NCBI GenBank assembly: GCA_922989275.2
Contig: OV277864.1
Coordinates: 43,585,550-43,649,549 of the forward strand
Direction: 5' to 3'
Origin: Gari tellinella
Taxonomy: Eukaryota > Mollusca > Bivalvia > Cardiida > Psammobiidae
DNA length: 64,000 nt
The notes beneath the pieces are model-generated. The model saw nothing but the letters and a program-made list of their open reading frames with translations, ran no database searches and had not been told where the DNA came from. Positions 28,901-33,572 of this stretch are shown piece by piece (position 1 is the stretch's first letter; each line of letters begins with the position of its first letter). The position numbers and the translations under genes were made by a program.

Positions 28901-30220
28901 GCTCTTGTTACACCTCTAATTTATTCCTCTACCAAAGAAAATAATTCCAATTTATACACTCATGATTGTATACAATAAGAAATATTTTCTTGATCCTAGC
29001 AGATGATAGCTTAAAGTAGGTTGAAGTAAAGCAGACTGCGCCTTAAAGAGGCTCGCAACCGGATTTAGCATTAAAAATGGTAATTTGTAAATATATGTCA
29101 AATGATTATATAAATGGGTAAGATTTAGTTTAGGATAATAAATTCTGTTAAAAAATTCATTTCCAAAAAAAAAGAAGCTCTGGTGGGATTCGAACCCGTG
29201 ACCCTCCATTGCGGAGACAAAATGAGGACACACCTTTACCGCCTCGACCACGGACGCCTCTATATAATATGGTAGCGAATTAACGTACTTCACTGGTAGC
29301 GCTTAATACTACATTATTCGGCTCCGGTTTATGTCAGAGCCCGTGTAGAGAAGCAACAACAACAGCAAAACCGTCAGCTGACGCTATTGAAAAACGATGG
29401 AATATATCTAAAAAAAACTAAGATTCAGTGATGATTCTTGAGACTTTTTTTGGACTGATCATATTTTTTTAATGTCAGAAGCCAAATAATGCCACAAATT
29501 TGCTTTTATTTGAGTATTTTATTTTATTTTGACAAGTACACCATCCGGTTGGGAGTCGCTTTAAGGTGCATTCTGCTTAACTTTCAACCTGCTTTTAGTG
29601 GTCACCTATTTTCAAAACTAGAAATAGGCTATGTGGTAATGGGTTAACCCATAAATACATCACCTCTTTCTAGTTTTGAAGATAGATGACCACTTAAAGT
29701 AGATTGAAAGTAAAGCAGAATATGCCTTAGGCACATTCTACTTTACTTTCAGCCTGCTTTACGCTAATATCTGCTAGGATATAGAAAGTATTTCTGATAG
29801 TACACATTTTTGACTGTGTAAAATAGAACTACTTTCTTCAGTGGAAGAATAATAAATGCATAAAAAGGCGTATTTATTTGGTAATGGGTTCAAGCAGGCT
29901 GAAGGTATTAGTCTGGTAGAAACATTCTATGGGGCAAAGGGTTAACAGTAGACATCTTATTTCTAAAACTTCTTGTTAATTTTGATTTTCAGAGAGTAAA
30001 CTGTATTACCATATCTTGGTTGGTTTATTTGCAGATTCTGACCGCACCCCTGGTAGGTATGTGTGATTTCCAGAAAAGCTACGGAGCTGTTGAGCAACAG
30101 AGCAGGGAGTATAAAATTGCCCATGGACTGTGGCGGAAAAAACTTTCGGACAAACTCATTAAACGCATGGAAGGAGAAAGACTCAGAGAAGAGAAAGAAG
30201 CCCAGGAAGGACATAGTTGA
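4865..30220 (+). CDS. DTWD2: DTWD2-like tRNA-uridine aminocarboxypropyltransferase, whole gene (6 exons, 269 aa)
   Basis: Joining 4865-4974, 14742-14832, 17597-17694, 23321-23516, 25134-25262 and 30035-30220 gives 810 nt in one open frame, 269 residues plus stop. Residues in order: an N-terminal Cys cluster (C33-x2-C36, C43-x-C45 followed by PFLP), FILQHP at about 60-65, FPGED at 120-124, the family signature VVIDGTW at 141-147, RTQPT and LSTLES at 179-192, and a Lys/Arg/Glu-rich tail. DTWD2 proteins use S-adenosylmethionine to add an aminocarboxypropyl group to uridine in the tRNA D-loop. The Cys cluster, DTW box and STLE box match that family, and the length is close to vertebrate DTWD2 (about 300). 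All introns are GT-AG and phase-consistent. Intron 1 (9.8 kb) carries an antisense LINE. DTWD1 is less likely because exon 5 and the tail resemble DTWD2. Confidence 0.9.
5156..8239 (-). CDS. LINE ORF2: APE-type endonuclease and reverse transcriptase (1027 aa)
   Basis: This protein nicks target DNA and reverse-transcribes the element RNA in place. The N-terminal endonuclease shows LNCFYTNADQ (about 32-41), the catalytic Glu in ITEVKSKN (about 63-70), IYRSPSDH, MGDFNYPNIDW (about 176-186) and the terminal SDH (about 252-254). The reverse transcriptase spans about 530-790. It has NYRPVSL, motif A YMDYQKAFD (about 618-626), motif B SGIPQGSVIGP (about 674-684) and motif C LFADDTK (about 704-710). 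The C-terminal domain has LKLPTLKYRRYRGDMIETYK and VRVSNIWNSLP. All catalytic blocks are present with no stop, so it could be active. It begins 43 bases inside the ORF1 frame. Domain order and motifs suggest the CR1/L2/jockey group. No RNase H domain is seen. Confidence 0.93.
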   Translation of the reverse strand: MGEKNSKIQAKKILNTKKNVHREDCNVTVNSLNCFYTNADQFLNKFNEFQVRIRDSKPKIIGITEVKSKNQRMKLNPAEFNTNWINEYEMFHSNLTNETGRGMILYIHNTLKAEEVSMAVEFEENLFVKIKTNSKDTLLVGLIYRSPSDHTEEKNKKLRELIDFATEMKSKHLLIMGDFNYPNIDWDLQIANKENSSEQKFVDLIQDKFLFQHINKPTRWRGNDEPNLLDLLITADEFALEDIEHQSPLGKSDHCVITFKYICSTVMRNIKKSRKNYNKVNYILLREEMSYVNWGGILGESKNDVNEMWGKFREKIREIEDKHVPIRTVSNKTNRVPLDKKTIELIKSKNALSRKFVKTKDPAVRKKYNSTRNKVTKLMRRARKAYEDNIAVEAKSNPKKIWQYINSKSKIKQGISNMCIDPLDPKSQKVEDDQSKAEILGKYFSTVFTKEPEENIPHLEGKSVDLHPTLRITENDILKALTALNPNKSPGMDELHPKFIRELRHELMVPLNLIFNKSLSEKKVPKEWKDARITAIYKKGNKSLASNYRPVSLTSVIGKVMERLVRDHLIEHFRINKLFTDKQYGFISGRSTSLQLIKVLDEWTEALDRGEGIDCIYMDYQKAFDTVPHNRLLKKLEAYKVNEDVIKWIEDFLTDRRQQVTINDQTSNWQKVTSGIPQGSVIGPVLFVIFINDLPDLVNSTVFLFADDTKIYKEIKEDKDREILQEDLESLTNWSNKWLLKFHPEKCKFLHVGKHEPPSSFTYKLMNNELDRITQEKDIGVIVDNKLSFEHHICEKVKKANSMAAIISRTFYNLDQNNFLPLYKALVRSHLDYASSVWNPHKERFNEQIEGVQRRATKQLPNFSELTYEDRLKKLKLPTLKYRRYRGDMIETYKIISQVYDPEVAGFLKMRKDNTLRDWGRGNSKLLFSQRPRLDVRKYSFTVRVSNIWNSLPEHVISAKNVNTFKNRLDKFWENQEVFYNYKSDLVCTSNAGTGSTSASQEKESDEEDLPGPVSENNAKLSKKGAK
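8197..9234 (-). CDS. LINE ORF1: PHD-like zinc finger, coiled coil and RRM-like RNA-binding protein (345 aa)
   Basis: ORF1 proteins coat LINE RNA and assist integration. Residues 1-40 are basic and Ser/Thr-rich. Residues 44-95 form a PHD-like finger: C44-x2-C47, C61-x2-C64, C69-x2-C72 and WFC92-x2-C95. The fifth ligand position, usually His, appears to be Cys69, with His67 two residues earlier. Residues about 97-165 are heptad-like and charged (ENRIKRLEQEM), a likely coiled coil. From about 183 the chain reads NIIIYGVQE, IIKVIRLGKF, RPLLVTL, GLANDLTRNERE and FKVRGPPW. This is the layout of the RRM-like plus C-terminal domain of L1-type ORF1 proteins. The stop falls inside ORF2, so ORF2 is probably reached by reinitiation or a related mechanism. 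Confidence 0.85.
   Translation of the reverse strand: MADAGSVKRKGRPANTRSNNSSRTNSPISSRTTGKKQTDEAWDCQVCNKTFPNKDDKLLECQRCKDHFCIKCLGKSEQEYNWMTKSDTMWFCTSCREKVERNIVVDMDMEERCTEMAAAFENRIKRLEQEMTEKCNHEQVRDIIQDEIRKEKDNETAPGACGKNPEEEMNSILSELNERKTRESNIIIYGVQETLSDDRTSRKEHDRDAVQEVANCCETNIGEEDIIKVIRLGKFDKKKVEDSQFQLMDSPEERKQKLKKIRPLLVTLSDPKMKAGFFKGGNKLKDSSNLQHVGLANDLTRNEREKEKLLFQEAKEREEDSGEYRFKVRGPPWARKIVKFKPRRY
9400..9720 (-). repeat. Recurrent AAGG-N4-CCTT hairpins between the LINE ORFs
   Basis: Clear copies lie at 9474-9498 and 9683-9707, with looser copies near 9412-9434 and 9604-9634. Each has the form AAGC-GC-AGGG-CA.T-CCTTG-..-GCTT and folds into a short hairpin with a 4-base loop. Equivalent hairpins lie further upstream at 10759-10771, 10793-10823 and 11148-11176. 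They occur only in the non-coding parts of this LINE and may be structural RNA elements. That role is inferred. Confidence 0.7.
9824..9845 (-). repeat. 22-base A-run directly at the SGNH ORF stop
   Basis: The plus strand has 22 consecutive T. On the coding strand the TGA stop supplies the first A of the run. A similar 21-base run lies at 10832-10852. Either these are A-rich internal segments of the LINE leader, or the SGNH unit joined the LINE as a polyadenylated copy. Confidence 0.85.
9845..10636 (-). CDS. SGNH/GDSL-esterase-like ORF of the LINE (263 aa)
   Basis: The chain has the block order of SGNH hydrolases: VIIVSDSKGWYLN (about 47-59, candidate nucleophile Ser53), an SGAQI block II (about 79-83), LWLGTCDLT (about 110-118, in place of GTND), and LLTDGIHPG (about 235-243, Asp and His of the triad). 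Esterase domains of this type occur in some CR1-like LINE ORF1 proteins, usually fused to the rest of ORF1. Here the domain stands alone, 610 bases upstream of the PHD ORF on the same strand. The replacement of Asn by Cys in block III is unusual. The TGA stop runs straight into an A-run on the coding strand. The role in retrotransposition is unknown; lipid or membrane contact has been proposed for the family. Confidence 0.8.
   Translation of the reverse strand: MYFSLYKRNNVKQKTEHMTDKKLDKSAEHLRGKINERLWDSGPRKNVIIVSDSKGWYLNRHKDILPTTLGRKTEWWCKSGAQIRPTVRWLRDNFDRKTAKLDNSNTVVYLWLGTCDLTQKDARGNISLRSRDNSSVDLIVETYREAKQFLQSRGCKVVILETTQYSISQWNTRRTRQPSEFDKLQDQPLQDQIKELNSRIEALNSETNCISPKFNTDLQKSRTTKKGNNYYINWSLLTDGIHPGTQLIRVWMYKIFYNSLLRF
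10637..11176 (-). other. LINE leader upstream of the SGNH ORF
   Basis: No ORF of note. It holds the A-run (10832-10852 on the minus strand) and three hairpins: 10759-10771, 10793-10823 (outer stem GTGACG/CGTCAC, inner CAAGG/CCTTG) and 11148-11176 (outer stem CGAAGC/GCTTCG). These match the hairpins beyond the SGNH ORF and argue that the SGNH ORF and the PHD ORF belong to one element. The true 5' end probably lies near or just beyond 11180. Confidence 0.55.
11500..11612 (-). mobile_element. Degenerate tRNA-derived SINE head
   Basis: The minus strand carries GCCCTAGTTGGTCAGAGCAT (11606-11587), a good match to the tRNA D-arm and A box. About 30 bases further on is GGGCCGAATCTAA (near 11558-11546), a damaged B box. 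The spacing is right for a tRNA, but the acceptor stem does not pair, so this is a SINE or tRNA pseudogene rather than a working tRNA. Confidence 0.45.
12119..13172 (+). mobile_element. AGCTCACC-type nonautonomous element (hairpin ends, tandem interior)
   Basis: It starts with TTTTTAGCTCACCTGGCACG, whose continuation pairs back as a hairpin (GGCAC..GTGCC, AGCTCACC..GGTGAGCT). It ends GGTGAGCGATATTTAGGCCC followed by GCATGGGCCTCTTGTT, where GGCCC/GGGCC form a second hairpin. The interior is a decayed repeat of about 150-300 bases with CTCTGAAAC, AGAGCTTTGATATT and TGTTCAAAT motifs. No coding capacity and no target duplication. I infer a rolling-circle (Helentron/HINE-like) origin from the ends. 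Confidence 0.7.
14457..14707. mobile_element. TTAA-A palindromic MITE just upstream of exon 2
   Basis: A 251-base element from TTAA to TTAA. It begins TTCTTTCCCTCATAGAAG after the TTAA and ends GGCTATCGGGTAAAGGGTTAA-like. The middle is a long foldback of AAAGCAGGCTGAAAGTAAAG and its complement around CCTTAAGG. This is the commonest family in the window. Its right end lies 34 bases before the exon 2 splice acceptor. Confidence 0.85.
14742..14832 (+). CDS. DTWD2: DTWD2-like exon 2
   Basis: Supplies the last base of codon 37 and residues 38-67, including C43-x-C45, PFLP and FILQHPFE. The junctions are CTCTGCAG|G and GAG|GTAAGC. Phase 2 entry matches exon 1 and phase 0 exit matches exon 3. The C-x-C-P-(F/Y)-L-P block and the QHP block are hallmarks of DTW proteins, so this 91-base exon identifies the family well despite its size. 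Confidence 0.85.
15917..16070. mobile_element. CAGGGGTGTAAAATTC-ended MITE inserted at the edge of a TTAA-A MITE
   Basis: The terminal inverted repeats are CAGGGGTGTAAAATTC and GAATTTTTTACACCCCTG. TTAAC occurs on both sides (15912-15916 and 16071-16075), a 5-base or slightly longer duplication. It sits exactly on the TTAA end of the next MITE. The ends suggest a hAT-like nonautonomous element, but the duplication is shorter than the usual 8. Confidence 0.65.
16071..16320. mobile_element. TTAA-A palindromic MITE
   Basis: It begins TTAACCCATTACCCTATAAC, has the central AAAGTAAAGCAGAAGGTGCC foldback, and ends in TTATATGGTAATGGGGG with the terminal TTAA lost. It is nested in an AGCTC-type element. 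Confidence 0.75.
17597..17694 (+). CDS. DTWD2: DTWD2-like exon 3
   Basis: Encodes residues 68-99 plus two bases of codon 100: ELRKLKTAPMLYQSLEDGKC then HIIRDKRFGSTK. The acceptor is ATTTCAG|GAG and the donor AAGAG|GTAAAC. LRKLKTAPML corresponds to the conserved LRT.P.L block after QHP in the family. Entry phase 0 and exit phase 2 match the neighbours. Confidence 0.85.
18655..19788 (+). mobile_element. AGCTCACC-type element with a ~145-bp tandem array
   Basis: It starts AGCTCACCTGGCACGTAGTG with a perfect hairpin and ends CAGGTGAGCGATTTAGGGCC with a GGGCCATAGTGGCCC hairpin and CTTGTT. Inside, GTTAACACTCTAGAGGCTAC recurs at intervals of about 137-146 bases for about seven units, with GGTCATGTCCGGTCAAAAAC in each. 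Sister copies lie at 30656-31698 and 47668-48739. Confidence 0.8.
20131..22051 (+). mobile_element. AGCTCACC-type element nested in another of the same class
   Basis: It begins TTAGCTCACCTGAGCCAAAG and ends GCGAATTTAGGGCCATGGCC then CTCTTGTC. Its interior is largely replaced by other repeats: a GCAAACAGTTTGGATCC foldback near 20597-20660, TTAA-A material at 21050-21560, and a decayed tandem at 21600-22000. It sits in a T-run of the host array with no target duplication. Confidence 0.65.
21134..21384. mobile_element. TTAA-A palindromic MITE
   Basis: TTAA to TTAA, 251 bases. Ends read TTAACCCTTTCCCCCATAGC and CTATGGGGGAAAGGGTTAA. The centre is the AAAGTAAAGCAGAATGCG foldback around a palindromic TTAAGC core. 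It is one of the best-preserved copies. Confidence 0.85.
23321..23516 (+). CDS. DTWD2: DTWD2-like exon 4 with the DTW signature
   Basis: Supplies the last base of codon 100 and residues 101-165, including NTVLLFPGEDAVDI (115-128) and YNLVVIDGTWTQARGM (138-153). DGTW followed by QA is the defining motif of the DTW family, and FPGED is also conserved. The acceptor is CATACAG|G. The donor is AAG|GTTGGC, weaker than the others but phase-perfect with exon 5. A reading frame continues a few codons into the intron before a stop, so intron retention would truncate the protein. Confidence 0.9.
23880..24048. repeat. Long foldback repeat in intron 4
   Basis: AAATAACAAATTCGTAGGTG at the left pairs exactly with the complement at the right end, and the pairing continues through TTCATTACNGTGCATTAGAT for about 50 bases. 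A second inner palindrome (GATCACTCGGCCTAAAGGCC) lies in the middle. It has no obvious target duplication and no other copy in the window. Confidence 0.8.
24692..24822. repeat. Palindromic MITE-like repeat, relative of 1689-1844
   Basis: The arms include CCGAGGT/ACCTCGG, TTGAGTCTAAACTCGTTCCC and CCAAGCATTTGATT with complements. It shares AGCATTTGATT and the TTGAGT..TCT pattern with the palindrome at 1689-1844, so both belong to one family with drifted ends. Confidence 0.65.
24887..25057. mobile_element. Short TTAA-A palindromic MITE
   Basis: The ends are TTGAACCCTTTACCACATAG (first TTAA mutated to TTGA) and GGCTATGGGGTAATGGGTTAA-like. The centre is AAAGTGAAGCAGAATGTGCC folding on its complement. 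At 171 bases it is a deletion form of the 251-base version. Confidence 0.75.
25134..25262 (+). CDS. DTWD2: DTWD2-like exon 5
   Basis: Encodes residues 166-208: VMINCDHTSRYVVRTQPTDS, then SLSTLESVALALSVLEKRPE and LED. RTQPT..SLSTLES is a conserved DTWD2 block thought to contribute to the SAM-binding fold. The junctions are TTCTTCAG|GTG and GAC|GTAAGT. It is in phase 0 at both ends. Confidence 0.9.
25320..25553. mobile_element. TTAA-A palindromic MITE
   Basis: TTAA to TTAA, 234 bases, with ends TTAACCCATTACCCCATG and GGCTATGGGGTAAAGGGTTAA-like. Its foldback core is shortened. It begins 57 bases after the exon 5 donor. Confidence 0.75.
25694..25944. mobile_element. TTAA-B MITE inserted into the core TTAA of a TTAA-A MITE
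   Basis: TTAA to TTAA, 251 bases. The ends are TTAACTCTTTCCTCCCTAAA and GACTAGGGTTCAAAGGGTTAA-like. The central foldback is CAAACAGTGAAGACCCTGAT with its complement around GGCTCC/GGAGCC. The flanks (AGCAGGTAACCAC on the left, AGCAGTTTGGAAGTAAAG on the right) rejoin as the core of TTAA-A, so it hit a TTAA inside that MITE. Confidence 0.85.
25995..27053 (+). mobile_element. AGCTCG-type element with ~179-bp tandem array
   Basis: It starts TTTTAGCTCGACTATTCGAA with a hairpin and ends TGCTGTCTTACGGACAGCTC then TTGTT. AGACATCCATGTTAAGATTT recurs at about 26551, 26730 and 26909, which gives a period near 179 bases. No coding capacity. The interior differs from the AGCTCACC copies but the layout is the same. 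Confidence 0.7.
27882..28909 (+). mobile_element. AGCTCGCC-type element with ~192-bp tandem array, nested in TTAA-A
   Basis: It starts TTTTTAGCTCGCCTATTAGG and ends GGCGAGCTTTGCTGTTCTCC then GACAGCTCTTGTT. TGGTTAAAGTTTTGGGGTAA recurs at 27951, 28143, 28335 and 28528, a period of 192-193. The flanks (CCCTTTACCCCATAAATATG and CACCTCTAATTTATTCCTC) belong to one TTAA-A MITE, so the element landed in a T-run of that MITE. Confidence 0.75.
29043..29564. mobile_element. TTAA-T element (copy 1) with an internal tRNA-like unit
   Basis: TTAA to TTAA, 522 bases. Terminal inverted repeats are AGAGGCTCGCAACCGGAT and ATCCGGTTGGGAGTCGCT. The flanks GACTGCGCC and GGTGCATTCTG rejoin as the palindromic centre of a TTAA-A MITE, so it inserted into that TTAA. 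It has no ORF of note and carries the tRNA-like sequence annotated separately. Copies 2 and 3 are at 51178-51704 and 54499-56441. Confidence 0.85.
29170..29265 (-). ncRNA. tRNA-like Pol III unit inside TTAA-T copy 1
   Basis: The minus strand has TGGTCGAGGCGGTAAAGG (A-box-like) and, about 45 bases on, GGTTCGAATCCC (a perfect B box), followed by CACCAGAGCTTC and a run of nine T, a standard Pol III terminator. The A-to-B spacing suits a Leu/Ser-type tRNA with a long variable arm. The acceptor ends do not pair, so it is tRNA-derived rather than a working tRNA. Confidence 0.6.
30035..30220 (+). CDS. DTWD2: DTWD2-like exon 6 (last coding exon)
   Basis: Encodes residues 209-269 and the TGA at 30218-30220: ILTAPLVGMCDFQKSYGAVE, then a long charged tail with HGLWRKKLSDKLIKRMEGER. 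The block L..PL..M..FQ...GA corresponds to the family's C-terminal L.PL.A.C.FQ...GA. The acceptor is TTATTTGCAG|ATT. No AATAAA is seen in the following 400 bases, and a MITE begins 28 bases after the stop, so the 3' UTR probably runs into mobile DNA. Confidence 0.85.
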   Translation: MLTAPLVGMCDFQKSYGAVEQQSREYKIAHGLWRKKLSDKLIKRMEGERLREEKEAQEGHS

Positions 30221-30247
30221 TGAAGACTGAGCATTAGAATCTTATCC

Positions 30248-30440
30248 CAGGGCTCCAGATAAGGGGAGTATTTCAAAAACTAAAATCTTTATTTCTGCTT
30301 TAAACCCTATGGTGTCACTACTCAATAGAATCTTCTCAAAGAGACGATTCTAATGAGTAGTGACACCATAGGCTTTTGTGTTGAAATAAGTGAGAATAGG
30401 TTGGATTTGTGCAGTTAACTCACTCTTATCTGTAGCCCTG
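30248..30440. mobile_element. CAGGGCTCCAGATAAG-ended MITE
   Basis: The ends are CAGGGCTCCAGATAAG and CTTATCTGTAGCCCTG. A central foldback pairs ATGGTGTCACTACTCAATAG with its complement. It sits directly after the DTWD2-like stop codon and may form part of the transcript end. A second copy follows at 30494-31725. Confidence 0.75.
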
Positions 30441-30493
30441 TTATCCCTTTTAACTCTTTCAACACCATTAACCTTTTTAGAATATACTCATTA

Positions 30494-31725
30494 CAGGGCT
30501 CCAGATAAGATGGAGTAAACTGAACAAGTCCAACATTTTCTCACATATTGCAGCACCAAATCCTATGGTATTACTACTCATTAGAGTTGTCTAGAAGAGA
30601 CGATTCTAATGAGTAGTGACAACATAGGGATTAAAGCAGAATTAAATATTTTGGTTTTTAGCTCACCTGGCACGAAGTGCCAAGGTGAGCTTTTAGGATC
30701 GCTGGATGTCCGTCGTCCGTCCGTCCACAATTGGTTCGTTAACACTCTAGCAGCTACAAATATCATCCAATCTTCATGAAACTTGATCACAATGTTGGTC
30801 TAGTAGAAATCTAGGTCAAGTTCGAATGTGGGTCATGTCCGGTCAAAAACTAGGTCACTAGGTCAAATCATAGAAAATCCTTGTTAACACTCTAGAGGCT
30901 ACAAATCTCATTGGATCTTGATGAAACTTGATCAGAATGTTTGTCTCATTGGTATCTAGGTCAAGTTTGAATATGGGTTATGTTTGGTCAAAAACTAGGT
31001 CACTAGGTCAAATCATAGAAAAAGCTTGTTAACACTCTAGAGGCTACAAATCTCATTGGATCTTGATGACACTTGGTCAGCATGTTTGTCTTATTGATAT
31101 CTAGGTCAAGTTTGAATATGGGTCATGTCCGGTCAAAAACTAGGTCACTAGGTCAAATCATAGAAAACCCTTGTTAACACTCTTGAGGCTTTAAATTTCA
31201 TCTGATCTTTATACAACTTGGTCAGAATGTTTGCTTAATTGATACCTAGGTCAAGTTCGAATATGGGTCATGGTCAGTAAAAAACTAGGTCACTAGGTCA
31301 AATCATAGGGAAAACTTGTTAACACTCTAGATGCTACAACTCTCATTGGATTTTAATGAATTTTGCTCAACATGTTTGCCTCATTGATATCTAGCTCAGT
31401 TAATTTTGAATGATGTCTGGTTGAAAACTAGGTCACTATGTCAAATCAAAGAAAAACAGTGTTAACCTTTTCGAAGTTACAAATCTCACTAGATCTGCAT
31501 GAAATATTGTCAGAATTTTTGCCTACATCAAATCTAGGTCAAAATCAAATATGGATTGTGTCCTTTCAAAAACTAGGTCAAATCATAGGAAAATGGGAGG
31601 TTGATTGTGGGTCATGGCCAGTCATAATCTAGGTCACTATAGGTCAAGTTTGCCATGGTGTACCAGGTGAGCGATTTAGGGCCATAGTGGCCCTTGTTGA
31701 AATACTCCCCTTATCTGGAGCCCTG
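30494..31725. mobile_element. CAGGGCTCCAGATAAG-ended MITE split by an AGCTCACC element
   Basis: It starts CAGGGCTCCAGATAAGATGG and ends CCCCTTATCTGGAGCCCTG. A 1.04 kb AGCTCACC element occupies 30656-31698. Removing it restores a MITE of about 190 bases comparable to the neighbour at 30248-30440. Confidence 0.75.
30656..31698 (+). mobile_element. AGCTCACC-type element, boundaries proven by its host MITE
   Basis: The host MITE reads ...AAATATTTTGG before it and GAAATACTCCCC after it, and the undisturbed neighbour copy has the matching T-run between these. The element starts AGCTCACCTGGCACGAAGTG and ends GGGCCATAGTGGCCCTTGTT. It has about seven units of about 140 bases, as in 18655-19788. No target duplication beyond the T-run. 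Confidence 0.85.
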
Positions 31726-31735
31726 AATTACATTC

Positions 31736-31803
31736 GCAAACAGTGTAGACCCAGATCAGAGGACTCCTAAAGGAGCCTTCTGATCTTGGTCTACACTGTT
31801 TGC
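31736..31803. repeat. Solitary GCAAACAGT foldback core
   Basis: GCAAACAGTGTAGACCCAGA pairs with TCTTGGTCTACACTGTTTGC around AGGACTCCTAAAGGAGCC. It is the core seen in TTAA-B and, in altered form, in the TA-flanked MITEs, but here it lacks both kinds of ends. Confidence 0.7.
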
Positions 31804-31807
31804 TTAA

Positions 31808-32880
31808 TATTATACCCCCACAAACAGAGTTTGAGGGGGGTATACTGGAATCAGCCTGTCGGTCGGTTGGTTGGTTGGCCGTCAGTCGGTTGGCCGTCGG
31901 TCTGTCTGCAAAATCTTGTACTTTCAACTCCTCCTTCAGTTTCAACCCGATTAATTTGATTTTTGGCATAAATGTTACTCAGGTGTAGTAGATGTGCAAG
32001 ACACAAATTTCAGGTCTCTGTGACCTTGACCTTTGGCCTTGAAATTAGTATTGAAATCGGTAGGCAAAATCTTGTACTTTCAACTCCTCCTTCAGTTTCA
32101 ACCCGATTCATTTGATACTTGGCATAGATGTTACTCAGGTGTAGTAGATGTGCAAGACATAATGTTCAGGTCTCTGTGACCTTGACCTTTGGCCTTGAAA
32201 TTGGTCTTGAAATTGGTAGGCAAAATCTTGTACTTTCAACTCCTCTTTCAGTTTCAACCCGATTCATTTGATAATTGGCATAAATGTTACTTAGGTGTAC
32301 TAGATGTGCAAGACACAAATTTCAGGTCTCTGTGACCTTGACCTTTGGCCTTAAATTTGGTCTTGAAATTGGCAGGCAAAATCTTGTACTTTCAACTCCT
32401 CCTTCAGTTTCAACCCGATTCATTTGATACTTGGCATAGATGTTACTCAGGTGAAGTAGATGTGCAAGACACAAATTTCAGGTCTCTGTGACCTTGACCT
32501 TTGTCATTTAAATTGGTCTTGAAATTGGCAGGCAAAATCTTGTACTTTCAACTCCTCCTTCACTTTCAACCTGATTCACTTGATACTTTGCATAAATGTT
32601 ACTCAGGAGTAGTAGATGTGCAAGACACACATTTCAAATCTCTGTGACCTTGACCTTTGGCCTTGAAATTGGCAGGCAAAATCTTGTACGGCGAACTCCT
32701 TCACTTTCAACCTGATTTACTTGATACTTGCCATAAATTTTCCAAGTTTTTATGATGGTGGCAGCACCCTGCCATTGTCAAACCTCATTGAAAACGTCTA
32801 CAGAGTGTGACAGAGTGCTGCATAGTGGGGGTATTTATCACCTTTAGTGATAGCCGTTCTAGTTTAGAGCAGTATTTATC
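31808..32880 (+). mobile_element. ATACCCCC-type element with ~157-bp tandem array
   Basis: It starts ATTATACCCCCACAAACAGA, which folds with TTTGAGGGGGGTAT. It ends GTGGGGGTATTTATCACCTT with a TATCACC..GGTGATA-type hairpin and TTCTAGTTT. CTTGTACTTTCAACTCCTCC recurs at about 31915, 32070, 32228, 32384 and 32538. End fragments of the family lie at about 37163-37200 and 53695-53735. Confidence 0.7.
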
Positions 32881-33119
32881 AAACTACCCAGATTTCCAAG
32901 TAAACTTGTTGATGGTTTGGTAACTAAAATGATCCACAAGGGAACCTAATAATCCACAAGAGTTACTGAGTGTTGATAGAGTTAACAACGTGCCAGAAAA
33001 AGAGAGTACAATCTACATTGTATTTTAAATACAAACTTTCTTAGGTCTACACCAAACCCCTATGTTATGACTGCTCATGCAAATTGTCTGGAGATGATTT
33101 AACCCATTTTCTACAGATA

Positions 33120-33365
33120 CAGTGGAGAATCTGTTATTCTTTCCCAATAAACGTGTTTACGCTAAAACTATTATTTGCTGTGCAAACAGTTTGGAGCCAG
33201 ATCAGACGCCGGGTAACCCGGCGTCTGATCAGGCTCCAAACTGTTTGCCACCAAGATAAACATGAAATATCAGAATTGTCCAAAAGTTGTATTTTTCTAC
33301 GTTTTAGTGCTTCGCGTTTGCGTACATTTGCGTTTAAACGGGAAAGAATAACAGATTCTCCACTG
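33120..33365. mobile_element. TA-flanked MITE with CAGTGGAGAATCTG ends, left-arm specific
   Basis: The inverted ends CAGTGGAGAATCTGTTATTC and complement are flanked by TA. The right arm has the clean empty site (TCTGTAGAAAATGGG joined to the CGTC side, near 62850) with a single TA. The centre is a perfect foldback, GAGCCAGATCAGACGCCGGG and complement. A Tc1/mariner-type target is proven by the empty allele. Confidence 0.9.
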
Positions 33366-33572
33366 TACGTCTTTTAGAATATGTTCCTTCATTGAAGAGA
33401 ATAATTCCACTTTATATAGTCATGAATATGCACCATAAGAAATATTTTCTATATCATTGCAGATGGTAGCTTAAAGCAGGAAGAAAGTGCCTTCATGCAC
33501 ATTCTGCTTTACTATCATGCTGCTTTAAGTGGTCACCTGTTTACATTGTTAGAAACAGGCTGTGGGGTAGAG

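Larger units (their letters stand above)
25263..30034 (+). other. DTWD2-like intron 5
   Basis: This 4.8 kb intron contains a TTAA-A MITE (25320-25553), a TTAA-B MITE nested in TTAA-A (25694-25944), two AGCTC-type tandem elements (25995-27053 and 27882-28909), a TTAA-T element (29043-29564) and further TTAA-A sequence to 29945. The stretch 27060-27880 is TTAA-A fragments without a gene. Confidence 0.7.

Noticed and set aside
30035..30220. Last exon as an independent small gene starting at an upstream TTG
   Set aside because: The upstream codons are intron, the acceptor TTTGCAG is strong, and phase and family alignment join it to exon 5.
29952..30276. Minus-strand frames over DTWD2-like exon 6
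   Set aside because: They are opposite-strand shadows of the last coding exon. The plus-strand frame has family motifs and splice sites.
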